Shown: positions 40,470-52,120 of the stretch, in pieces | Numbering within the stretch: position 1 is the stretch's first letter | How the letters are laid out: every line of letters begins with the position of its first letter | DNA from: Channa striata | Taxonomy: Eukaryota; Chordata; Actinopteri; Anabantiformes; Channidae | Direction: 5' to 3' | Length of the DNA stretch: 64,000 bases | Assembly: GCA_033026295.1 (NCBI GenBank) | Contig: CM065179.1 | Span: 24,421,275 to 24,485,274, forward strand | Program-made: the position numbers and the translations under genes | The notes under the pieces: model-generated | Databases searched by the model: none | The model's input: only the letters and a program-made list of their open reading frames with translations | Told to the model about the DNA's origin: nothing

Positions 40470-41030
40470 CTTTGCTCATTTTTATTTCATACGAACAACA
40501 CATCTTTAAAACATTTGGGATAGGGGCATGTTTACCACAGTGTTGCATCACCTCTGTTAACAACTGTCTGTGTTTGGGAACTGAGGAGACAAACATAGAC
40601 AAAGAGACAAATGAAAAATCTAGTTTGATTGAGGATTTCAGTGTTCAAGGGTTTAGGGTTTGCCATTTTTGCTTCATAAAGCTCCTAATGTTTTCAGAAA
40701 GTGACAGGTGTACACTGCAGTCAGTTTAACACCTGGACACTTTATCTGCTGAGCCATGCTGTAGTAATACTTGCAGAATGTGGTTTGACATTGTCACTGA
40801 CATAAACAAGGCCTTCACTGAAAATGGATGGAGCCTTCACAGATGCATTCGTTGCCCACACTGTGTGCGTTAACGCACCCCCACACTGTGACATGCTGAC
40901 TTTTGAACGGAGCACTCATGAGGAGCAACTTGGTTCTTTTTCTCTTCAGCATGAAGGACACAGTGTCCTGGCCTGTTTCCAATTAATCTCATTAGCTGTA
41001 AGATGTTGCAGGCCTTTTTTTAAAAACAAC
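40470..41030. mobile_element. dispersed repeat fragment, class undetermined
   Basis: Contains in order ggataggggcatgtttacca, gtgttgcatcacctctgtta, gtttgggaactgaggagac, gagccatgctgtagtaat, tgctgacttttgaac and aattaatctcattagctg. I recognise this order from a common teleost dispersed repeat but cannot name its class. Parts of the expected middle are missing (around 40620-40730). Confidence 0.5.
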
Positions 41031-44000
41031 TGCTGGAATAACCAAACTATTTAAACAGACCTGGTTCAGGGCTATTCACAGGATAAGAACACAAAGGATT
41101 TTAAGTATAAAAAGGCAGGCACAGAGAGAATAAATTCTTTTGATAAGAGATTTCACATTCCATCCATTTTATTTTCTGTCGCTTGTTGAATAAGAACCAC
41201 CAACTCTAAACTTTTAGTCTTGTTTCCATGACAGATGTAATTTTAACATTGCTGAATCCTTGATAAATAAACAAGCCGTACCTAGAAGTCAGGACTTGTC
41301 AGGGAGTCACCTCGTCACTCAGAAAACTGTAGAGCTCAACGATATAAACTTGTCATCTTTTCAGAAATTACTACATCTGAGCTCATTCTCCCTGTCATAT
41401 ATAAGAGGGATGTGACATTGGGGATTTTAAACTAGCCAGAGTTGACAACATCTGCAGCACAATTAAGGTGTTTGTTTTTGTTCTTTTGTTCTGCAACAGC
41501 TCACAGTTTGTCATGCGCACCAGGTCAGGATTAATGTTTTCATTTCAGCCTCTGATACGCCACTATTGATGTTGCTAAATCACGCTCTCAATACGAGGAA
41601 TCCACTGTGAAACATTAAATGTCCCAGTGAACTATTGATCTCTGCTTTGGGTCAAAAGTAGCTGGGATTTAACCTGAGGCAGATGTATTTCACAGAGAGC
41701 AACACAAACACAAATGTCTGGCCATGACGTGAACATAGTGAGTGATCGGCTATGTTAAAATTAAAAACGCTCCTTTCTCCATGTAACAGAGAAACAATTG
41801 AATATCACTCACCCAAACAGTTGTCTGTAGCAAATCTCTGGCTGACACACTCTTCCCTAAAACGTACAATGCAACAAAATCTAACACATACTTGTTTCTC
41901 TATATAATGATTCGCTTACTGCTGCCCCCAGTGGCCCAAACCTGAAATGACAAATCTTTACCTGTTTGGTTCAGGTTCAGCTTTTGATTCCACTCTTTTT
42001 ATTGTACAGTTTTTATGATCCAAACTTCCTGAAATGTAAACAATATGATATAACTTGATATATCACAATTCATTTCCGTTTTATTAGCATTTATTAAAAC
42101 CTTCTTCTTAAATTAAGTAAACAGTCCTTTTTTCAGTCCCAGAACACAATAAACTGTGTATTTTTCTGTATTTTGTATCTTTAAAGTCAGTCTAATATCT
42201 AAATTAATCATAATAAATCAACAGAATATTTTATGTTGACACTTAATTTGTAAGCCCATGTTCTTCTGTTACTGAGCCTAGGAAAACAATAAGGTCAGAG
42301 TTTCATTGTCAAAGCTGCAAAATTTCCCTCATCAGATGACATGCAAGAGTGTCTTCCCCCTGATGGTGCACTTGAGGGTGTAGCCTACAGAGAATTACTG
42401 TACATTAAGTTGAATGGCATCATACAGGCACTGCTCACCCTACTTGACAAACTTTCTATAGCACTTCTCAGTCAGATCTAACCTCACCTCTAAGCATCAG
42501 AAGGACCTGAAACTAAACTGTACAGTACAGTTCAGCTTTACTACTGTTATTTTCTGTTTGCTGCATGTTGCTGTGCTCACATGCACAGGTAATACAGGAT
42601 GTCAAGCTGATTCCATGCCTCCCATCAAGTTTTTTCATTTTTCTTTTTTAATTTGTTCCAGATGGTAGCTGTACCACTAGTTTAACAAGTCATTTTTGTG
42701 ATAGTTGCCAATTTCTGGTAAAAAAAAAAGAAAAAAAGCTGAACCTAAAGGTGTTGGACGTAGGCCCACCTGATTTTCTCTGTGTCCACCCACCACGGAG
42801 TTTCTGCACACAGACCTCCGGCAGTTGTTCAATGCGAAGGATTTGCAAGCAAAGATTAAAGCTGGCAGTTTAAGCTCCTGACATTAAGGAGTCATATTTT
42901 AAAATATCTGTAATTCCTACAAGTTGTATCAACCAAACTCTTCAATGTAAGCAAACGGTCTACACTTTAGGTGCTTCTTATTTCAAACCCACTGTGATGG
43001 CATATGACTAAATGATAAAAATTATGACTAAATACTTTTTTCCCTGTTTTTGACTAATGTGCATTCTGTACAGGAAACATTTGTATTCTAAGGTGTTTTG
43101 TTTTTTGGTTCCAGGACTTCTTGGCAAGTTTCTCTCCACTACAGAAGGAGGCCACAGCTTTTTTCCTTTTCCCTGTCACTCTGAGTTGGATTTGTGTTTT
43201 AATCCACAGTATTTTAAATCACCAGCAGGAACATATACAGGATTTGACATTTTGTGTATGTTTTTGGTCATTTTGTATATATTTTTTTACATTTTTTGGC
43301 AGTTTTGGGTCATTTTGAGACAGTTTTTAGTTGTTTTTATTATTTATTATTTAAAATTGTGTGCTTTTTTTGGAGAATTGTATGCCATCTTTTTGTTCAC
43401 ATCTGTTTCTGGTCAGTACACGTTTTGAGATGTAACTCAAAAGTTGAAAATAATTTGAAAAATCTTCTTAAATATTGAAGAAACGGAACAATGAAGTTTA
43501 TACCCACCTCTGCATTATGGCTCTTGTCTATACAGTATAGACTATACACTGTCTAACAGGCAACCGTTGTTGTTGTTGGTGAGGTGACCCAGGCTGTCAG
43601 ATTTGTAAAATTAGTTTTACTATGCGCACTTCCAACTTTCTTCACTTCCAGAGAGACAACAGAAACAGGGCGTATGCCAGATCTCATTAAGCTCAAAGAT
43701 ATTCAAACGGACAGGCTGGGAGAAGCATCAGATCTTCTCAGATTTAATTTGTTTGGTTCAATCATGGCAGGCTGATCGCTTGTAGACATAGGATGAAACA
43801 TGAGAGAAATCCCTTACTCGCTTGTGTTGTCAGGAACTCAGACAATATGGCTGTGTGTTTGCATGCCACTGTAATCAAATAAAATGTGATAATGTGATAA
43901 TGGCTCAGAGTCAGTGAGCGTACAACAAAATCATTGCAAATATTTTCACTTGTAAGTCCTTAACATGCATTATTGTGGCTGACATTGCGTGTGTCATTTT

Positions 44001-44162
44001 TGATTTCTTTTACCTACAGATGTGCAAGCCTGAAATAGAATCAGTGATGTTGGCTGATTAGAGACTCAGATCTTAAGTAACTCATAACACACTGAACAGA
44101 TGTTATTTGTAATCCAAAAGTGTTTGATCATTAAACTTGTAAACACAGTTCCGATCAAGTCC

Positions 44163-44164
<2 letters not shown>
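41031..44164. other. intergenic, possible conserved block 41380-41830
   Basis: No exon supported. The portion 41380-41830 is repeat-free and compositionally balanced, a possible conserved noncoding element. The portion 43080-43480 is T-rich low complexity that produces a spurious open frame. Confidence 0.4.

Positions 44165-44209
<45 letters not shown>
44165..44209. repeat. (TG)22 microsatellite
   Basis: Uninterrupted TG repeat of about 45 bp. Confidence 0.97.
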
Positions 44210-44214
<5 letters not shown>

Positions 44215-45019
44215 CCGGCACAAGAAGCTCTTTGAGAGGAAGCAGTGCCTTGAACAACAGAGAGACGGCGTGCTGATTATAATTGCCTTACCTGAGGGTG
44301 GCATCCAGTGGACCGACTCAAATGACGCAGAAAGTCGGCAAATCCCAATTAAATAGAACACAGTTGATGAACAAAGGTTTTGCTGTGTGTGTTTTTAAGA
44401 ATAGAACAGAAGAGTGATTAAAACTGCTTGTAAAGGGGGTAAGTGTGATTCATCTGACTCAAAGCAGAGCAAATTTTGGACATCTAATAACCGTCTTGAG
44501 ATTTGCGGTTAATAATTTAATTGTTTTGTTCTGTTCTTCTGAAATGTTACCCCCAAACTGTTTTAATGGAAAATAGTTTTGTGCAAACTTTTTTGTCTTT
44601 TTTAAAATGGCAGCAGACCAAATGTTTTGGCCACCATGTGTATGAATCGTGTGGCCAAAAAATCATTACCATCTCTTCTTATAATGCCCTCCAATACAAC
44701 TCCACCAACCACTTCCTAACCTCAGTCATAAACAAATATTAGAATTATCACCTTTGAAAACTGACAAATTAGAACCTTGTAAAATCTGAATTCATGGCAG
44801 AGCTGCTGTATTGGATTGTATTACAATGTACTGGTGTACCTACTAAAGTGGCCAGTGAGTGTATAAGTCTGTGCAGTCTTAGCCTACGATCTTTAGATGA
44901 CTTTGCGGTCGAGTGAAGTGAGGTCAGTATGTGAGGCTGAAAATATTTCATTTCTAATGTGTAGCAGAACTCGTATATTTGGGTGATTTGATATTAATAT
45001 AAAATATTAATTTCCTCGA
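44210..45019. other. intergenic, no gene seen
   Basis: Short balanced stretch after the TG repeat, then AT-rich sequence. Nothing recognised. Confidence 0.6.
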
Positions 45020-47216
45020 ATTTAGGGGCACCAGGTTCAATTATGAGCGGAACCACGCTATAATTATATTATATGAACCGTTGATGGTCCAAAGTAACAA
45101 TAGAATGAAGTAACAACAATTTAACCCAAAGATCAGTCTCTTGTTATGAGTTCTTTTCGTTCCAGTGACTTCTGTCTGCTTAACTGAAGAAAGACAAACA
45201 CAGAACCAGTTTTAATTATTTATTAACCTACAACTACTGAGAATATTGAAGTATGGGTACGTATATGGATATATGGAATAAATGGAATAAACGAATAGAC
45301 AACAAAACATGAAACAACCAATTCTAAGTAAACAGATAAATTGTGCAGGTATGCGTGTGATGAATTTGGGCTAGAGGAAAGGATTCGAGTCACTATTTAC
45401 CTCTAAGTAACGGAAATTATATTTTAGAAACTCTACAAAGAAACTTCATAAAGGCTCCAATGGTTTATTGGCTTTACGGACACCAGCCATTTTCATAGAA
45501 TAGAGAGAGATATTTGTACTTGGCCTGGGAGCCGCTGGAGGTTGTTCTGCCAGGTTAGCAGTCAGTCGGTACCGATTCTTTTGTAGAGCAGGACGGACCG
45601 TCTCGGGTCTGTTAACAGGCGAGCTATCAGAGCGAGGATCCGCTGTGGCTGCAAAGATTTCTCCGGCCCACAGGAGCGTTCACCTGGTCAGATGGCAGGC
45701 TCCAGAAACGTGGTCTGGTTCGTCTGGTGGCTGAACCGACTTGCAGAGGCGCTGGTTGTCCGGTCCGGAATGGAGCCGAAATGTTGAATTGAAATAATTC
45801 AACAAAACTGGTTGATAAAAATATGGCTATTCAATAAAAATCTCGGGCTCGGTCTGGACTAACTTTGACGGATTTTCTAGTTACAAAAATGGAAGTTTGG
45901 TTTGGAGTTCCAATCGTTACAATAACTAATACAAAAATAGTGCGCGCTTTAAAAATAGTTCGAAAAGTTACAAACGAGAGAATTGACGACAAAAAGTAAT
46001 TTGAACAACTTCAGCTTTCTTAGCTGAGGCACATTTCTTCTTGAGGATGGAGCTCGAAGTGGAACTCCTCTCCTCGAACTTCTTGGCACTTCGTGGAACT
46101 TCTAACAAAGGAATTTAACTTTATTTTATAACGTTGGGGCGTCGCCCAGACTATGAGGCGTTGCTGCTAAATTTAAATTTACCGCGGAGGGGAGAGCGAG
46201 TCGCTCCTCCTAGATCAAATGAAATCTTTGTTCGGTCGAATCACACGAAGTCAAATATAGATTTCTCTTTTCATCAAGCCCAAAATCTCATACTCTAAAA
46301 TAAAGCAACTTCTTACAATTGTTATACTGTGGAGGTTAAAATGCTTAAACAAGATGATTACTGCGTGTAATATTCAATGTCGCATTTCAACATACATGTG
46401 AGAGTCCTGATTTAGACAAATAGACGGAATCCAATGATTATTACATGGAAAGTTAGCTTTGTCTAATACCTATTAATACACAGTCAGAACACACAACAAC
46501 AATTAGAAATTCATTCACGCATTATCTGGACATCGCAGCGGATTAATATAACAGGATAATGCTTACATTTACATAACTAAGGTGTGCATGAACATGTAAC
46601 ATGTATGTGTAATATACAGAATTAACAGAAGAAGATGACATTGCGTTTTAATTTTCAGACAACAAACTAATGCAGTTTTGTTTCTTTCTGTAGACGAATA
46701 TCTTCGGGATGCATTTATAATTTCCACCCAAGGGTGGCAATGTTGTGCCGTGTTACTCTTTCACGTCATTCTGAATTAAAATGTTTATTTTATAACTTCG
46801 TCATTTCTCGTCGTAGAAAGGACGGTATCATGTCAGATTGTTCCAAATTTGCTTCTGAAGTTTTATGAAGCTTGATAGATAATTTGTCCCTGTTTTGGGG
46901 TTTGAGTTCAAACAAAGTCTTTCTGTCTAAGGGGTCTCACACCACCAAGTTTTATGGTTGTCTTGCAAATTCCTTTCCAGAGAGCTGGTACCATCTCGAT
47001 AAGAACGTCATTTGCAAGTGAGTTAGGAGACAGTCTAGGGTCTGGTAGATGAAAAGACTCATGGCAAAATTTATGCTAATGGCATGAGTGTCAATTCGGG
47101 GCTTTAAGCCAGATGTGGTTTGTTTGTTTTACTCAGTTCTTTTTGGTGTTATCTGGTCCTGGGGAGGATAGAGCTGGATTGTTTTATAAAGAAAGTTTAT
47201 TGCCGGGTCAGTCTAC
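45020..47216 (-). mobile_element. candidate long LTR-like retroelement block
   Basis: This ~2.2-kb block differs from its surroundings, with CpG-containing, GC-richer parts (45500-46250). On the minus strand it follows a polypurine run (aaggggga, near 47219-47226) and contains a TATA-like ttataaaataaag downstream of gggcgacgcccc, and AATAAA signals. It ends near tggtgcccc (complement at about 45027-45037), which has the form of a tRNA primer-binding start. Having both a polypurine run before and a primer-site-like motif after is unusual for one LTR, so one of these may be chance. No target duplication was found. Class unknown. Confidence 0.35.
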
Positions 47217-47469
47217 CTCCCCCTTGTTTTTCACGTGGAGGTTGAATTCCAAACTCCTGTTGTCCCAGGTTTAGGTTCGATAACACAGAAATGGATGCTA
47301 CAAATGTAACTGTACAACCCACATAAGCTGCTGTGATTTCAGGTACCAGAGGTGCAGAAATGAGAAATAGCAACAAGGGAAAGTCAGCAGTTGGCCCAGC
47401 AAGGAGCAGAGTGGAGTCAGTCAATGCAAATTCTGTTAAGTTAAAACTTAAAACGTAAAAAAAATTCAC
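47197..47469 (-). pseudogene. possible retroelement ORF 3' end, 90 codons
   Basis: Minus-strand open frame with a hydrophobic stretch of about 35 residues in its middle (roughly residues 20-62), then a polar tail ending GIQPPREKQGGG..., where the Gly run is encoded by the polypurine tract. It could be the last part of an envelope-like or polyprotein frame of a retroelement whose remainder is lost above 47470. I do not recognise the protein, and it may equally be a chance frame. Confidence 0.2.
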
Positions 47470-49163
47470 TCCGATATATTTATTTAATATTTAATATATC
47501 CCTGCTCAGGGTCAACTTGACTTGCTCGATGTTCCTGTGTTGATGTTTCACCACTCATCCAAATGGAGTCCTGGCTATTAAACCTCTGTGGACCTGCTCC
47601 GTGAGTAAAGAACAAAACCAACTCATATGGACTCTGTCCACCTTATCAGAACTGGTGCTACTGCTGAGCTTACTAGTATAGACAGCCCTTAAACAGCAAT
47701 AATAGGCTAATAGGACATTTACATTAGTTTTATTACATAAATAAAATAAAACTATAAACTATAGCAAAATAAAGCGGGGGACACTCAAAATTAACTTAAT
47801 ATCAGGATATCAATACTTTTGGCTGCTCCAACCTCCAAGTGACTGAGCACACCAGAAGTAAATCCATCAAAGTAGCTGCAAATGTGGTAGACTGGACTGA
47901 GTGACTGTATGTACAAGCTCAGACAACAGCAAGTGACGGGACACAACATGACAGCAACAGCAGGGCTTAATTAAAAAACAAAACAGACGAAAAAAAAGCT
48001 TGGCATTTATTGAAACTTTAAATATTATGCTGCTGCAAAGAAAAAATGAGTAGTATATGTAGTATTGTCAGGAGAGAATTCCTGCTGCTACAAACCTCAA
48101 GAGACACTCCAAGGTGCAACACATTGAAACACAGGTAACTTTGTGTTAAGCTGGTTAATGGGGTTACTTTGAAATTTATTCTGAAGGCAGCACCTCACAA
48201 CAACAGGAACTTGCTACATCGTAAATAAGAATTTTAATCTCATCACCGCCCAGACTGTGCCTGGCTGATGTGTTTTTAATCATTTCTTGGCAGACAAAAA
48301 AGCAAACCCAAGCTACTACACACGAGTAGCAGCATGAAAGAGGCAAGTTTAGGATACCTACACACAGGTAGAGCTTGGGTTCAGTGCCCACATGGGGATT
48401 CATGAAAATAAGTTCCCTTAAATTTACAATAAGTTTTTAAAGATACGCTCCACAGCATAATCTCAATGTGGAGAGGTGTTGTTAGAGCACGGGCAGCTGT
48501 GCAGACATGCACCCACCTCGAAAGCCCTTCAAAGTCATAAAAGAAGGCCACTGATTTCTGCTTCCCTGGTAAATTCTGCAGCAGATTTACTTATTGTAAT
48601 TCTCAAGATGATGACTCTCAGAAGGTCTGGATGGAATGAAGTAGATTTATTTCAAGTTGATTTGCCGGGCCAGCTAATGCTTAATGTTGCCGACTCATTT
48701 CAGACTGTTACAAATATGTACAAATATGGTCACAAATGATTTAAGTTTGTTTTATTTTCTGTTACCATCTGTCCTCTGTGGCTCCATAGAAGCCCTATCA
48801 AATCTGACATAATAACCCGGTTAATCATGGTGTCGATGCTGATGAATTTAAAAATTCCCATATAGCTGTCTGAAAAGAAAGCTGTCTTGTCTTGTAATAA
48901 TTTCATTTTATGTAAGTGCAGGACTAAGAAGTGTTTTTATCGTAGTGTGTGGAAATAAATATAATCAGATTCACATAATGCTCATTCATACATGCACAAT
49001 TCAGTTCTGGAAAACATAACTCAACATAAGCGTCTAGTTGAGTACTGCAGTTCCCCCAAGAACTACAGCCCCCTCCCATGACTGCAGCTGACTTTGCATC
49101 CCCACAACTGACCTCCAAGCTCTCCTTTGTTTGAGTATCCAATCTTTATAAAATTCAACAAAT
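47470..49163. other. intergenic, no gene seen
   Basis: No exon recognised. The stretch 48480-48720 is repeat-free and balanced, with no further support for function. Confidence 0.55.
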
Positions 49164-49168
49164 CTCTA

Positions 49169-49807
49169 TGTCACGGTCTGTGGCCTGACCTCCCAGTTTT
49201 TTCCTTATTTGGTCATTTCCTGTCTCTGCTCCCCTCCTCCCTCCTGTGTTGCAATTTACCTGGTCATTTTCACCTGTGTTCTCCCTTTCTTAAGAAGGCC
49301 TGCAGCCCTCTCTCCTCTGCCAGATTGTCTGCTAATCTTTCTGAGAAGCTGCTTTCAAGCCCTTTTGAATCTGAACTGTTGGATTACCCGGTACCACCCT
49401 GACCTGTCTCTGGACCTCCCTGTCTGAACCCCGGCTCCGTAAGTTTGTATGATCTCTCTTTTGCTCGTTTCTGCACCTGGATTCTTGGATTTTGGACTTG
49501 GCTAGTTTGTTATCTCTGTTTGTTGGATTATTTGGACCTGACCCTGCTTGCTCGTTCCGACCTGCCTATCTGGATTGTGGATTTGATGTTTTTTGATGAA
49601 CTGTAATCAAGGACTTTCCTACCCCATTCTGCTTGTGTCTGCATCCTGCTTTCTACAGTTCCACCCCCGTCTGCAGTGCCTGCTCTGGTTCATTTCATTC
49701 CCATTATTCCTCTATTTTCAATAAAGTCTTTTTCTAACCAGTTCTGTGTTGTTCAGCCATTGGTTATTTGAGTCCACCAGACTATTTTAGTGCCACCGCG
49801 CCTGACA
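49169..49807 (+). mobile_element. solo LTR with perfect target duplication
   Basis: A 639-bp segment starting tgtcacgg and ending cgcctgaca, so it has the TG...CA ends of LTRs. It is flanked by identical 5-bp direct repeats ctcta at 49164-49168 and 49808-49812. AATAAA lies at 49720-49725, about 80 bp before the end, as expected for the R/U5 region. There is no internal coding region, which indicates LTR-LTR recombination left a solo LTR. Pyrimidine-rich text and a TGTCACGG start resemble teleost Ty3/Gypsy LTRs. Confidence 0.88.
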
Positions 49808-49812
49808 CTCTA

Positions 49813-51084
<1,272 letters not shown>

Positions 51085-51300
51085 ATTTCAATTTAATTAA
51101 ACTTCATTTATATAGCGCGCCAACTCACAACAAAGTCCTCTAATGGCATTTTACATAATAAATTCCCGACTATACAGACATTTAGAGAAAACTCAACAAA
51201 TCTCCCTTGAGCAACCTCCAGCAGAACCAGGCTCAGGGTGGGCGGCCATCTGCCCATGACCGATTGGGCTGAGTGGAAAGTGGAGATGTGGAGAGAGAGA
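51085..51300 (-). mobile_element. L2-type LINE 3' tail, 5'-truncated
   Basis: Reverse complement of the 3' UTR shared with the copies at 29.7, 36 and 63.5 kb: gcagatggccgcccaccctg, ggttctgctggaggtt, then a tail with the core gcgctatataaatgaag. Only about 215 bp is retained. Confidence 0.85.
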
Positions 51301-51876
51301 TAGAGATTTTCCACTTAGAGTGATTTTATAATTTTATTGTTAATCCATCTTGCACATTCTTTATCATGGTTGTTCTAACACCACCTTCACCTGCTAACTT
51401 GTGATCCTAAAGAGCAGTCTTACTGTCTGCATCTAACATGTCCACTCGTGAAGGCAATGCAAAACAAGAGATGAAAAAACACCAGATCTTAGACAAGGTA
51501 AGGAAATTTCTTGCTGTCGATTGGACAGAACCAAAGGCAATCAAGATCAGAGAAAGTAGAAGGAAGGAGCCAAATACCAGCCAAAACCAGAGCTGCTACA
51601 CTTTTTCTCCTAAGAGACTTTATTATGGTTTGACAAGTTTTCAGTCCAAAAACTCAGAATTCAGCTTTAGCTGATGAGGGTTTTTGTTGTTGTTTCTGTT
51701 GTTGTTATAACACTGATCTTGGATGACTATGGATCTGTCCAATGAGACACGCAATGGTGTCCATACTTTTTCCTTAATTTTAATAAATATTTTGTTTTGT
51801 GTTCTGTTTAATTCTTGTGTTTAGCAGCTATGGGCTCACGTTCAGGGCGTAACATCATCATCAGTTCTAACTAACT
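51301..51876. other. intergenic, no gene seen
   Basis: Nothing recognised beyond chance open frames. Confidence 0.6.
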
Positions 51877-52120
51877 GGGGTGACTGTGGTGCAGGAGGTA
51901 GAGTGGTTGTCCACCAATCCTAAAAGGTGTCGGTTTGATCCCCAGCTCTTCTGCTCACATGTTGAAGTGTCCTTAAGCAAGATACTGAAACTCAACTTAT
52001 TGTGGTTGGTTCGGCGACTGTTGGTCGTGTGATTGTGAGTGTATGAGAAGGTAAATGAGAAGCAGGGTAAGTGCTTTAAATGCCAATAGCTAGAGAAGTG
52101 CTATATGTGTCAACCATTTA
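51877..52120 (+). mobile_element. tRNA-derived SINE
   Basis: The head tgcaggaggtagagtgg corresponds to a Pol III A box and ggtttgatcccc (51932-51943) to a B box (consensus GGTTCRANNCC). These are followed by the SINE body (gaagtgtccttaagcaagat, gtgtgattgtgagtgtatg) and the tail agtgctatatgtgtcaacca. The tail word resembles the gcgctatataaata tail of the L2 LINEs in this window, consistent with use of an L2-type reverse transcriptase. Confidence 0.8.

Noticed and set aside
43057..43478. Phe-rich open frames
   Set aside because: T-rich low-complexity sequence translated as Phe, Val and Leu; no signal peptide or domain.
43526..43542. 17-base palindrome gtctatacagtatagac
   Set aside because: Arms of only 8 bp; expected by chance in AT-rich sequence of this length.
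51891..51945. Possible tRNA gene from A and B boxes
   Set aside because: No acceptor stem or anticodon arm can be formed; continues into a SINE body.
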